Positions 48,534 through 57,728 of a DNA stretch of 64,000 bases are shown piece by piece. This DNA is from Afipia sp. P52-10 (GTDB lineage Bacteria; Pseudomonadota; Alphaproteobacteria; Rhizobiales; Xanthobacteraceae): positions 431,375-495,374 of the forward strand of contig NZ_AZSJ01000007.1 of the NCBI RefSeq assembly GCF_000516555.1. The letters run 5' to 3'. The position numbers were made by a program, and so were the translations under genes. The notes beneath the pieces were generated by a model that worked only from the letters and a program-made list of their open reading frames with translations, ran no database searches and was not told the origin of the DNA. Position 1 is the stretch's first letter. Each line of letters opens with the position of its first letter.

Positions 48534-48824
48534 ATGTGTATCCGCTCCCATGCCCCGGGCGGGCTGAGTCCCGTCCTGAGCGCTTTTCTGGCGGCCGCCT
48601 TCGGTGCGGTAGTGATTCCTGGCGCCAGGGCGGAGATGCCGCCCTTTCGCTATTGCATGATAGGTACGCCGAATATGGGCACGGATTGCACCTTCAATAA
48701 TCTTGAGCAATGCCGCATGACAGCCTCGGGCGGAATCGGCTTCTGCACCGACAACCCGGCCTATACAGCGAGGATGAGGATCAAGCCTGACGGTGCGCCA
48801 CCCCAGCGCCGCTCGGGCCGATGA
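48534..48824 (+). CDS. DUF3551-type secreted protein, copy 1
   Basis: The 96-residue protein has a signal-like N-terminus (SPVLSAFLAAAFGAVVIPGA, cleavage after ARA). The mature part has FRYCMIGT, DCTFNNLEQCRMTASGG and GFCTDNPAY, four Cys in the pattern C...C...C...C of DUF3551, a small family almost confined to Bradyrhizobium relatives. Two paralogs follow. Role unknown; the spacing implies disulfides in the periplasm. Confidence 0.82.
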   Translation: MCIRSHAPGGLSPVLSAFLAAAFGAVVIPGARAEMPPFRYCMIGTPNMGTDCTFNNLEQCRMTASGGIGFCTDNPAYTARMRIKPDGAPPQRRSGR

Positions 48825-48840
48825 CAAGGAATTTTCTGCA

Positions 48841-49107
48841 ATGCCGACCCTGACTTCGTTGCTCCGTTCGCGTACCGGGCTGGCATCCTTGGCGCTGGCG
48901 GGGCTTCTGCCGTTCGCAGCCGTTCCTGCCGAGGCGCAAGTGGCGATCGAATATCCGTACTGTCTGATGCAGGGCAGGCACACCGGGCAAAGCTGCACGT
49001 TCATGACGCTTCAGCAATGCCAGGCATCGATTTCGGCCAACTCGGGCTTCTGCGATCGGAACCCGCGCTATATCGCGCCGTCGCGCCCCGTGCGAGGGCA
49101 TCGCTAG
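48841..49107 (+). CDS. DUF3551-type secreted protein, copy 2
   Basis: ATG 48841 gives 88 residues. A signal peptide (TGLASLALAGLLPFAAVPAE) ends after EA, and the mature part EYPYCLMQGRHTGQSCTFMT, LQQCQASISAN and FCDRNPRYIAP repeats the four-Cys pattern of copy 1. It is 16 bases behind copy 1, so they are probably cotranscribed. Function unknown. Confidence 0.85.
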   Translation: MPTLTSLLRSRTGLASLALAGLLPFAAVPAEAQVAIEYPYCLMQGRHTGQSCTFMTLQQCQASISANSGFCDRNPRYIAPSRPVRGHR

Positions 49108-49218
49108 TGGGCTCGCATCACTCGCAAGATTGATCCGTGACGAAATGCGTTTGGCATCGCTGGTTCATCCAGGCCGGACGCGCGTGTTTAATGTGTTTAA
49201 TGAAAGAAGGAGTTGTCC

Positions 49219-49515
49219 ATGCGTGGCATGGTGGCGATGGCGCTGACGGTCGGCGCGCTGGCAGGCGGCGTGGCGAGCGCACGCGCCGAGGTGGAATATC
49301 CATATTGCCTCGAGCCCAGCGCCTTCACGGTCGGCACCTGCTCGTTCGACTCGTTCGAGCAATGCATGGCGTCGGCCTCGGGCAATGTCGGGGTCTGCGT
49401 CAAGAACCCGCGCTATGTGGCGCCCGCCGTCGTGCCGGAACCGCCGCCGCCGGTGCCGCAATCGCCCGCGCACCAGGGCAAGCCGAAGCGCAAGCAGGCC
49501 GCACCGCCAGCCTGA
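49219..49515 (+). CDS. DUF3551-type secreted protein, copy 3
   Basis: ATG 49219 has a strong AGAAGGAG site. The 98-residue product has a short signal (MVAMALTVGALAGGVASARA) and the DUF3551 core VEYPYCLEPS, TCSFDSFEQCMASASG, VCVKNPRYVAP, followed by a Pro-rich basic tail (PPPPVPQSPAHQGKPKRK). Its own ribosome binding site and a 111-base gap suggest separate regulation from the two upstream copies. Confidence 0.85.
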   Translation: MRGMVAMALTVGALAGGVASARAEVEYPYCLEPSAFTVGTCSFDSFEQCMASASGNVGVCVKNPRYVAPAVVPEPPPPVPQSPAHQGKPKRKQAAPPA

Positions 49516-49550
49516 GCCCTACGCAGACTGCAGCCGGACGCCAGTCCGCC

Positions 49551-49928
49551 TCAGCGGGGCGGGAAGGTCACAGCCTCGATCTTGTTGCCATCGAAATCGA
49601 AGATGAACGCGCCGAAGTAGGTGGTCATCGCCGCCTGGCGCGGTCCCGGATCGCCAGCGCTGGTGCAGCCGAGCGCCAGGGCATCGTTGAAGAACTGCGT
49701 CACGGCGCCCTCGTTCGGCGCGCGTAGGCAGATGTGGGTGCCGGTGTCGTCCGGCGCGCGCACCAGTGCCTCGCGCAGATTCAGCCAGAATTCCGGATAG
49801 CGTTTGCCGAAGCCGACCGTCCGCTCGCGGTTGACCAGGCGGGTCAGGTCGAGCGGCGCGAGGATGCGTTCATAGAGTGCAGCGCTGCGGGCAAGGTCAC
49901 TGACTGGCACAGACACATGGTCGATCAT
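49551..49928 (-). CDS. VOC family (glyoxalase-like) protein
   Basis: The 125-residue protein begins MIDHVSVPVSDLARSAALYE, the canonical start of a VOC beta-alpha-beta-beta-beta module, with His4 as a likely metal ligand. HICLRAPNEGAVTQFFNDAL and FIFDFDGNKIEAVTF complete the second module, with a C-terminal Glu. VOC proteins are metal-dependent dioxygenases, isomerases or resistance proteins; substrate is unknown. CTGGAGGACG lies upstream of the start. Confidence 0.88.
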   Translation of the reverse strand: MIDHVSVPVSDLARSAALYERILAPLDLTRLVNRERTVGFGKRYPEFWLNLREALVRAPDDTGTHICLRAPNEGAVTQFFNDALALGCTSAGDPGPRQAAMTTYFGAFIFDFDGNKIEAVTFPPR

Positions 49929-50263
49929 GGCGCTTGGTCGTCCTCCAGTTTACCGCATGGTTGGGGTGGCATCGGCTTGAACCCAGTATCGGGCCGTGGC
50001 GACAGAACGGAAGTGCCGGCGAGGGATGCCACCTCATTATTTTCGTGCTCCCGGCGTCACAGGCGATGGCCGCCGGTCCCATGGCAGACCAAGCGGGAAG
50101 GATAGTGTTTGCGTCCCTTGAACCTGGATGGCCGGATGGCTACCGCTCGGTTGACGCCGCGACCCATTTTGCAGCGCCCGCATGCGCCGGCCATCAGTCT
50201 GTCACCTTTGCCGCTTCATCTGCTATTCAGGCGCGTCGCCTGCGCCGTCGAAGGAGTTTCCTC
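49929..50263. other. Divergent intergenic region
   Basis: These 335 bases separate the VOC gene (minus) from the alpha-2-macroglobulin gene (plus). The frame of the latter stays open through it but encodes no signal peptide or family motif, so it is treated as non-coding. Apart from GAAGGAG (50250-50256) before the start I see no clear site. Confidence 0.5.
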
Positions 50264-53200
50264 ATGATCGGATCGGTCCGCGCCTTCACGCTGGCAGCAG
50301 CGCTGGTGCTTGGCTTGACGGCAGTTCATGCCGCCGACAAAGCGTACCGGCGGGACGAACTGGCGGATCAGGCGATCCGGCTCGAAACCCAGATCAAGAC
50401 CGAGGCGGGGGCGGTGTCGAAGACCGCCCAGCAGCTCAAGGCCGACATCGATACCGCCTTCCGCCGCAACGATTTCCGCGCCGGCTTGCAGCTTCTGGGG
50501 CAGGTCGCCGCGGTGGCGCCGAACGATAGCGGCAACTGGCTGAAACTTGCGCGCACCATTTTCCAGATCCGGCCTGCGGATAACCGCGAACAGACCTTCC
50601 TGCTCGAACGCGCCTCGACTGCGGCCTACATCGCCTACCAGCGCGCCGGTAATGCGGGGGAAGAGGCGGACGCACTTGCGGTGCTGGGCCGGGCCATGTC
50701 CGAGCGCAAGCTGTGGCGACCCGCGCTGGACGCGCTGCGCCTGTCGCTCGATCTCAAGGAGGTGGCAGACGTCCGTGAGCAGTACGAAAAGCTGCGCGAC
50801 GAACGCGGGTTCCGGCTGCTCGACTATTCGGTCGATTCCGACTCCGCGACGCCGCGGGTCTGCTTCCAGTTCTCCGAGGAGTTAGCCAAACGCACGGATT
50901 TCTCGCCGTTCATCAGCCAGGTTGGAACCGACAAGCCGGCGCTGTCCTCCGAGGACAAGCAGCTCTGCGTCGAAGGCCTGAAGCATGGCGACCGTTATCA
51001 GATCAATCTGCGCGCAGGCCTGCCGTCCACGGTGAAGGAAAGCCTGCCGAAGTCGGCCGAGTTCAACATCTATGTGCGCGACCGCAAGCCGTTCGTGCGC
51101 TTCACCGGCCGCGCCTACGTGCTGCCGCGCACCGGCCAGCGCGGCATTCCGGTGGTCAGCGTCAACACGCCGGCGGTGACCGTAAAGGTCTATCGCATCG
51201 GCGATCGCAATCTGATCAATACCGTGCTGGGCGGTGATTTCCAGGGTACGCTGTCGACCTACGAGCAACGGACGCTCGGCAGCGAGAAGGGCGTGCAGGT
51301 CTGGTCGGGCGAGCTCGTCACCGGCAACACGCTGAATGCCGACGTGACCACGGCGTTTCCGGTCGATCAGGCGGTCGGCGAGATGCAGCCCGGCGTTTAT
51401 GTGATGACGGCCGCACCGAAGGGACCGGGCGCCTCCAGCGACGACGACTACGATTATTCTCAGCTCGCGACCCAGTGGTTCATCGTTTCCGACCTCGGCC
51501 TGACGGCCTTTTCCGGCAACGATGGCATCCATGTCTTCGTCAATTCACTGACCTCGACCGAACCGATGCCGAAGGCGGAGGTCCGTCTCGTCGCCCGCAA
51601 CAACGAGATCCTGGCTACCAAGCGCACTGACGATGCCGGCCATGTGTTGTTCGAGGCGGGGCTTGCGCGCGGCGAGGGCGGTTTGTCGCCGGCGCTGCTA
51701 TCGGTGTCCGGCGAGAAGAACGACTATGCCTTTCTCAGTCTCAAGAGCCCGGCGTTCGATCTCACCGACCGCGGCGTCGATGGGCGACGCGTGCCGGCCG
51801 GTGCCGATGCGTTCGTCTATGCCGAACGCGGCGTCTACCGCTCCAACGAAACCGTATTCCTGACCGCTCTGCTGCGTGATGGACAGGGCAAAGCCATCGT
51901 CGGCCAGCCGATGACGCTGGTGGTGGAGCGTCCCGATGGTGTCGAATACCGCCACGTCCAGGTCGCCGATCAGGGCGCGGGCGGACGCACACTGTCGCTG
52001 CCGCTGAATTCGGCGGTGCCGACCGGCACCTGGCGCGTCCGCGCGTTCACCGATCCGAAGGCGCCGGCGATCGGCGAGACCACTTTCATGGTCGAAGACT
52101 ACGTTCCGGATCGGCTCGAATTCTCGTTGACCACCAAGGCGTCGCAGATCACGGCTGATAAGCCGGTTGAGCTGCAGCTCGACGGCCGCTTCCTCTACGG
52201 CGCGCCGGCTTCCGGCCTGCAGCTTGAGGGCGACATGCTGGTGACGCCGGCTGCCTCACGTCCGGGTTTCGCCGGTTACCAGTTCGGTGTGGCCGACGAC
52301 GAAACCACCAGCAACGAGCGCACGCCGCTTGAGAACCTTCCCGAAGCCGATGCCAACGGCAAGGCCAGCTTCGAGGTCAGCCTGCCGAAGCCGCCGAGTT
52401 CGACTCGTCCACAGGAGGCGCAAATCTTCGTCCGGATGGCGGAGTCCGGCGGCCGCGCGGTGGAACGCAAGCTGACGATCCCGGTCGCGCCGAATGCGGC
52501 GATGATCGGCGTCAAGCCGCTGTTCGACGGCAAGAGCGTCGGCGAGGGCGATCCGGCCACCTTCGATGTCGTGTTCGTCTCGCAGGAGGGTAAGGCACTG
52601 CCTCGCCAGGGCCTGCGCTACGAACTGCTCAAGCTCGAGTCGCGCTACCAGTGGTATCGCCAGGGATCGTCCTGGGAGTATGAGCCGGTCAAGTCGACCA
52701 AGCGGGTTGCCGATGGCGACATCGCGATCGCAGCTGACAAGCCCGGCCGCATCCAGCTCAACCCGCAACCCGGTCGTTATCGCCTCGACGTGAAGGAAGC
52801 GAATGCGGACGGCGCGCTGACGTCGATCAGCTTCAATGTCGGCTGGTATAGCGAAGGCTCCGCCGACAGCCCGGACCTACTGGAAACGTCGATCGACAAG
52901 GCCGAATACCAGGCCGGTGATACCCTGACGGTGAACGTCACCGCGCGCACCGCCGGCAAGCTGACCGTCAACGTGGTCGGCGACCGGCTGCTCGCGACCC
53001 AGAGCGTCAACGTCAAGGAGGGAGCTTCGCAGGTTCGCCTCACTGTCGGCAAGGATTGGGGCACCGGCGCCTATGTGGTAGCGACGCTGCGCCGGCCACT
53101 CGACACTGCCGCACAGCGGATGCCGAGCCGGGCGATCGGCCTGCAATGGTTCGCCATCGACAAGAAGACGCGCACCCTCGACGTCGCGCTGTCGCCGCCC

Positions 53201-55492
53201 AGTCTCGTGCGGCCCAGCACACTGCTGAAGCTGCCGGTGAAGGTCGGCGGATTGAGCCCTGGCGAAGACGCCAAGATCGTCGTGGCCGCGGTCGATGTCG
53301 GCATCCTCAACCTCACCAACTACAAGCCGCCGGCGCCGGACGACTACTATCTCGGCCAGCGCAGGCTGACCGCGGAAATCCGCGACCTGTATGGCCAGCT
53401 CATCGACGGCATGCAGGGCACCCGTGGCCAGATCCGCACCGGCGGCGACAGCGCCAGCGCCGAACTGCAGGGCAGCCCACCGACGCAGAAGCCACTCGCA
53501 CTCTATTCCGGCATCGTTACGGTCGGCGCCGATGGCTCGGCAGAGATTCCGTTCGCGATCCCTGAATTCGCCGGCACCGCGCGCATCATGGCTGTGGCCT
53601 GGAGCGCGACCAAGGTCGGCCGCGCCACGACCGATGTGGTGATCCGCGATCCTGTGGTGTTGACCACCACGCTGCCGCGCTTCTTGCTGAACGGCGATCG
53701 TGGCACCATGACCATGGACCTCGACAACGTCGAGGGCGCTGCCGGTGACTTCACCATCACCGTGCGTCCGTCGGGACCGGTGCGGATGACGGGCAATCCG
53801 TCCACCACGCTGCGGCTGGCCCAGAAGCAGCGTAACACCGTTGCGCTGGCGCTCGATGCGGTTGGCGCAGGCGCCGCCCAGCTCGAGGTCAATATCCGCG
53901 GACCGAACGGGTTGACGTTGGTGCGCAACTACGGCCTCGACGTGAAGCCTGCGACGCAGATCCTGGCGCGGCGGACGGTGCGGACGATCGCCAAGGGCGA
54001 GAGCCTCACGCTGTCGCCGGACATGTTCTCGGACCTCGTGCCGGGCACGGGCGGCGTGTCGCTGTCGGTCAGCCTGTCGTCGGCACTGGATGCGGCATCG
54101 ATCCTGAAGGCGCTCGATCGCTATCCGTTCGGCTGTTCCGAGCAGATCACCAGCCGGGCGATGCCGCTGCTCTATGTCAACGACCTCGCGGTCGAGGCGC
54201 ATCTGGCGATGGACAGCGCCGTCGATCAGCGCATCAAGGATGCGATCGACCGGCTGCTGGCGCGGCAGGGCTCGAACGGCTCGTTCGGTCTGTGGTCGGC
54301 AGGCGGCGACGATGGCTGGCTCGATGCCTATGTCACCGACTTCCTGACTCGCGCCCGCGAGAAGAACTTCGCGGTCCCGGACGTGGCGTTCCGTCAGGCG
54401 CTGGATCACTTACGCAACTCGGTCGCCAATGCCGACGAGCCGGAGAAGGATGGCGGCCGTGAATTGGCCTACGCGCTCTATGTGCTGGCGAAGAACGGCG
54501 CCGCGCCGGTGGGCGACCTGCGTTATCTCGCCGACACCAAGCTCGGCAGTCTCGCAACCCCGATCGCCAAGTCGCAGCTCGCCGCGGCGCTGGCGCTGGT
54601 CGGCGACCGGGCGCGGGCGGAGAAGGTCTATGCGGCGGCGCTGAAGGACCTGGAGCCGAAGCCGGTGCTGGTGTTCGGCCGCACTGACTACGGTTCGTCG
54701 TTGCGCGATGCGGCGGCGTTGGTGTCGCTCGCCAGCGAGGGCAACGCACCGCGGTCGACGCTGATCTCGGCGGTGCAGCGGGTTGAGGACGCGCGCGGTC
54801 TGACGCCCTACACCTCGACGCAGGAGAATGCGTGGCTGGTGCTGGCGGCGCGGGCGATCGCTAAGGAAGCCAACACAGTTTCGCTCGATGTGGACGGCAG
54901 CCCGGTGAAGACCGCGTTGTTCCGCAGCTACAAGCAGGCGGAGGTGTCAGCGGGACAGCCGATCCGGATCACCAACACCGGTGATGCGCCGGTGCAGGCG
55001 GTGGTCTCGGTCAGTGGCGCGCCGCTGACGCCGGAGCCTGCGGCCGAGAACGGCTTCAAGATCGAGCGCAATTACTTCACGCTCGATGGCCAGCCGGTCG
55101 ACATTGCCACCGCAAAGCAGAATGACCGCTTTGCGGTGGTGCTGAAGGTCACGGAAGCGAAGCCTGAATACGGGCGGATCATGGTGGTCGATTATCTGCC
55201 GGCGGGCTTCGAGATCGACAATCCGAAGCTGGTGTCGTCCGGCGACAGCGGTACGCTCGATTGGATCGAGGATGGCGAGGAGCCCGAGCACACCGAGTTT
55301 CGCGATGATCGCTTCAACGCCGCGATCGAGCGCGCGCGCGATGACAGTCCGGTGTTCACGGTGGCCTACATCGTCCGCGCCGTCTCGCCCGGCAAGTACG
55401 TGCTGCCGCAGGCTTATGTCGAGGACATGTACAACCCGTCGCGTTACGGCCGCACCGCGACCGGCGCGCTGGAGATCCGTGCGTTGAAATGA
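50264..55492 (+). CDS. Bacterial alpha-2-macroglobulin
   Basis: The 1742-residue protein has a signal peptide (MIGSVRAFTLAAALVLGLTA, cleavage near VHA) without a lipobox Cys, so it is probably periplasmic and not a lipoprotein. Repeated beta-sandwich macroglobulin domains fill residues 100-1200; DRGVDGRRVPAGADAFVYAE, shortened to AGADAFVYAERGVYRSNE, is a family mark near 515. The thioester motif is GCSEQ with Cys1291, then an alpha-toroid region (1300-1560) and a C-terminal receptor-like domain. It traps foreign proteases and pairs with PbpC in cell wall defence and repair. ATGA overlap with pbpC. Confidence 0.93.
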   Translation: MIGSVRAFTLAAALVLGLTAVHAADKAYRRDELADQAIRLETQIKTEAGAVSKTAQQLKADIDTAFRRNDFRAGLQLLGQVAAVAPNDSGNWLKLARTIFQIRPADNREQTFLLERASTAAYIAYQRAGNAGEEADALAVLGRAMSERKLWRPALDALRLSLDLKEVADVREQYEKLRDERGFRLLDYSVDSDSATPRVCFQFSEELAKRTDFSPFISQVGTDKPALSSEDKQLCVEGLKHGDRYQINLRAGLPSTVKESLPKSAEFNIYVRDRKPFVRFTGRAYVLPRTGQRGIPVVSVNTPAVTVKVYRIGDRNLINTVLGGDFQGTLSTYEQRTLGSEKGVQVWSGELVTGNTLNADVTTAFPVDQAVGEMQPGVYVMTAAPKGPGASSDDDYDYSQLATQWFIVSDLGLTAFSGNDGIHVFVNSLTSTEPMPKAEVRLVARNNEILATKRTDDAGHVLFEAGLARGEGGLSPALLSVSGEKNDYAFLSLKSPAFDLTDRGVDGRRVPAGADAFVYAERGVYRSNETVFLTALLRDGQGKAIVGQPMTLVVERPDGVEYRHVQVADQGAGGRTLSLPLNSAVPTGTWRVRAFTDPKAPAIGETTFMVEDYVPDRLEFSLTTKASQITADKPVELQLDGRFLYGAPASGLQLEGDMLVTPAASRPGFAGYQFGVADDETTSNERTPLENLPEADANGKASFEVSLPKPPSSTRPQEAQIFVRMAESGGRAVERKLTIPVAPNAAMIGVKPLFDGKSVGEGDPATFDVVFVSQEGKALPRQGLRYELLKLESRYQWYRQGSSWEYEPVKSTKRVADGDIAIAADKPGRIQLNPQPGRYRLDVKEANADGALTSISFNVGWYSEGSADSPDLLETSIDKAEYQAGDTLTVNVTARTAGKLTVNVVGDRLLATQSVNVKEGASQVRLTVGKDWGTGAYVVATLRRPLDTAAQRMPSRAIGLQWFAIDKKTRTLDVALSPPSLVRPSTLLKLPVKVGGLSPGEDAKIVVAAVDVGILNLTNYKPPAPDDYYLGQRRLTAEIRDLYGQLIDGMQGTRGQIRTGGDSASAELQGSPPTQKPLALYSGIVTVGADGSAEIPFAIPEFAGTARIMAVAWSATKVGRATTDVVIRDPVVLTTTLPRFLLNGDRGTMTMDLDNVEGAAGDFTITVRPSGPVRMTGNPSTTLRLAQKQRNTVALALDAVGAGAAQLEVNIRGPNGLTLVRNYGLDVKPATQILARRTVRTIAKGESLTLSPDMFSDLVPGTGGVSLSVSLSSALDAASILKALDRYPFGCSEQITSRAMPLLYVNDLAVEAHLAMDSAVDQRIKDAIDRLLARQGSNGSFGLWSAGGDDGWLDAYVTDFLTRAREKNFAVPDVAFRQALDHLRNSVANADEPEKDGGRELAYALYVLAKNGAAPVGDLRYLADTKLGSLATPIAKSQLAAALALVGDRARAEKVYAAALKDLEPKPVLVFGRTDYGSSLRDAAALVSLASEGNAPRSTLISAVQRVEDARGLTPYTSTQENAWLVLAARAIAKEANTVSLDVDGSPVKTALFRSYKQAEVSAGQPIRITNTGDAPVQAVVSVSGAPLTPEPAAENGFKIERNYFTLDGQPVDIATAKQNDRFAVVLKVTEAKPEYGRIMVVDYLPAGFEIDNPKLVSSGDSGTLDWIEDGEEPEHTEFRDDRFNAAIERARDDSPVFTVAYIVRAVSPGKYVLPQAYVEDMYNPSRYGRTATGALEIRALK

Positions 55493-57600
55493 GCGAAGCT
55501 GCGGCCATAGTGACGCGCGCGCGCAAGCGGCGGCGATGGAGGATCGCCGCCATCGGCGCCGGCGGCACGCTTGCGCTGCTGCTGGCGTCGGCATTAGCAT
55601 GGGTCGTGTCGCTTGGACCGTTGCCGCTCGACGAAGCGAAGCAGGTCTCGACGACGGTGGTCGATCGCAATGGTCGACTGCTGCGCGCCTATGCGATGGA
55701 CGACGGCCGCTGGCGCCTGCCGGTGCGAAACTCCGAGGTCGATCCAGCCTACGTCAATGTGCTGCTGGCGTTCGAGGACAAGCGGTTTCACGCGCATCAC
55801 GGCGTCGATCCGGTGGCGCTCGGCCGCGCCGCCTGGCAGTTCGCAAGCCATGGCCGGATCGTATCTGGCGGCTCCACCATCACCATGCAGGTGGCCCGGT
55901 TGCTGGAGCCGCGCCGCGAGCGATCGATGGCCGCCAAGCTGAAACAGATCGTGCGTGCGATCCAGCTCGAACGCGCGCTGTCCAAGGACGAAATTCTCGA
56001 TCTCTACCTGGTGCTGGCGCCGTTCGGCGGCAACCTCGAAGGCGTGCGCGCTGCGACCATTGCCTATTTCGGCAAGGAGCCGAAGCGGCTGTCGCTGGCG
56101 GAGGCCGCACTGCTCGTCGCGCTGCCCCAGTCGCCGGAGATGCGCCGCCTCGATCGCTATCCGGAGGCCGCCCGCAAAGCCCGCGACCGCGTGCTGGAAC
56201 GGATGGTGGAAACTGGCCGCGCCAGCCACGACGACGTGGAGCATGCCAAAGCGGAAACAGTGCCGCGCCTGCGCCGACCGATGCCGATCCTGGCGCCGCA
56301 TGCCACCGATCAGGCGGTCGCGCGCCCCGGCCGCGGCTCGCACATCTCGCTGACGCTCGATTCCAATCTGCAACGCACGCTTGAAGCGCTTGCCCGCGAC
56401 CGGGCGACGGCGCTCGGTCCTGACATCTCCATCGGCATCATCGTCGCCGACAATGCCAGCGGCGATATTCTCGCCCGCATCGGCTCGCCCGATTATTTCA
56501 ACGAGCGCAGGGCCGGGCAGGTGGATATGACCCGCGCCGTCCGGTCGCCCGGTTCGACGTTGAAGCCCTTCATTTATGGGCTCGCGATCGAGGACGGCTT
56601 CGTGCATCCGGAAAGCCTGATCGACGACCGGCCGATCCGCTACGGCAGTTATGCGCCGGAGAATTTCGACATGACGTTCCAGGGCACCGTCACGGTACGC
56701 AAGGCATTGCAACTGTCGCTGAACGTGCCGGCGATCGCGCTGCTGGATCGGGTTGGGCCGCACCGGCTGACGGCTCGGATCCGCGAAGCGGGCGGCGATC
56801 TAATTCTGCCGAAGGATGAGACGCCGGGGCTCGCCATGGGGCTCGGCGGCGTTGGCATCACGCTCACCGATCTGGTGCGGCTCTATACCGGGTTCCCGCG
56901 GCTTGGGACCACCGTGCGGCTGCGCGAGCGCGCCGACGAGGCGCAGGGCGACACCGCCCAGCGCCGGCTGATGGATGCGACGGCCGCCTGGCATATCGGC
57001 CATGTGCTGATGGGGACGCCACCGCCCGAGAACGGTGTCCACAACCGCATCGCCTTCAAGACTGGCACCAGTTACGGCTACCGTGACGCTTGGTCCGTCG
57101 GGTTTGATGGCCGCTACACCATTGGCGTCTGGGTCGGCCGCCCCGACGGAGCACCGGTTCCGGGTCTTTTGGGCCGGACGGCGGCTGCGCCGATTTTGTT
57201 CGATGCGTTCGCTCGGACCGGCAAGATACCGCTGGGACTGTCATCTCCGCCGCGGGGAACGCTGATCGCTGCGACTGCCAGGCTGCCGCTGCCACTGAAG
57301 CGCTTTCGTCCGGTCGGCGAGCTGGTCCGCAATGGCGACGACCGTGCACCGAAGATCCAGTTTCCACTCAATGGCTCACGGCTGGATGTGCAAGCGGAGG
57401 GTGAGGGGAAGGCGCTACCATTGGCGGTGAAGGTCGCCGGCGGCATCCCGCCCATGACCGTCCTGGTCAATGGCCTCACAGCCGGCGAGCTCGACAGCCG
57501 TCGTCAGCGCCTGATCGATCCGCCCGGCCCCGGGTTCGTCCGGCTCACGGTCATGGATGCGACTGGCGCCGCGGACACAGTTGTCGTCCGACTTCAATAG
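55489..57600 (+). CDS. pbpC: Penicillin-binding protein 1C
   Basis: The 703-residue protein has a short cytoplasmic start, one membrane helix (IGAGGTLALLLASALAWVV, residues 22-40), a GT51 transglycosylase domain with catalytic Glu96 in FEDKRFHAHHG, and a transpeptidase domain with SPGSTLKPF (Ser357, Lys360), SLN near 409 and KTGTS near 524. The C-terminal part matches the PbpC-specific domain. It polymerises and may crosslink peptidoglycan. Coupling by ATGA overlap to the alpha-2-macroglobulin gene is the conserved yfhM-pbpC arrangement. Confidence 0.95.
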   Translation: MSEAAAIVTRARKRRRWRIAAIGAGGTLALLLASALAWVVSLGPLPLDEAKQVSTTVVDRNGRLLRAYAMDDGRWRLPVRNSEVDPAYVNVLLAFEDKRFHAHHGVDPVALGRAAWQFASHGRIVSGGSTITMQVARLLEPRRERSMAAKLKQIVRAIQLERALSKDEILDLYLVLAPFGGNLEGVRAATIAYFGKEPKRLSLAEAALLVALPQSPEMRRLDRYPEAARKARDRVLERMVETGRASHDDVEHAKAETVPRLRRPMPILAPHATDQAVARPGRGSHISLTLDSNLQRTLEALARDRATALGPDISIGIIVADNASGDILARIGSPDYFNERRAGQVDMTRAVRSPGSTLKPFIYGLAIEDGFVHPESLIDDRPIRYGSYAPENFDMTFQGTVTVRKALQLSLNVPAIALLDRVGPHRLTARIREAGGDLILPKDETPGLAMGLGGVGITLTDLVRLYTGFPRLGTTVRLRERADEAQGDTAQRRLMDATAAWHIGHVLMGTPPPENGVHNRIAFKTGTSYGYRDAWSVGFDGRYTIGVWVGRPDGAPVPGLLGRTAAAPILFDAFARTGKIPLGLSSPPRGTLIAATARLPLPLKRFRPVGELVRNGDDRAPKIQFPLNGSRLDVQAEGEGKALPLAVKVAGGIPPMTVLVNGLTAGELDSRRQRLIDPPGPGFVRLTVMDATGAADTVVVRLQ

Positions 57601-57728
57601 AGCTGTTCCAAGCGGTTGTCCCATAGATAGTTTCATCGTATGCGAAGCCCATGGTGGACGCCGCGGGGCAACGACGATTTGGGGCAGGAAGGGAGCCGGT
57701 TCAGCGGGCGAATCCCGGCCGTGGGCTT

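Noticed and set aside
52877..54409. 510-codon frame antisense to the alpha-2-macroglobulin gene
   Set aside because: Composition is that of a shadow frame, and the opposite strand carries a clear thioester protein.
55594..56763. 389-codon frame antisense to pbpC
   Set aside because: No motifs and full overlap with the catalytic domains of PbpC.
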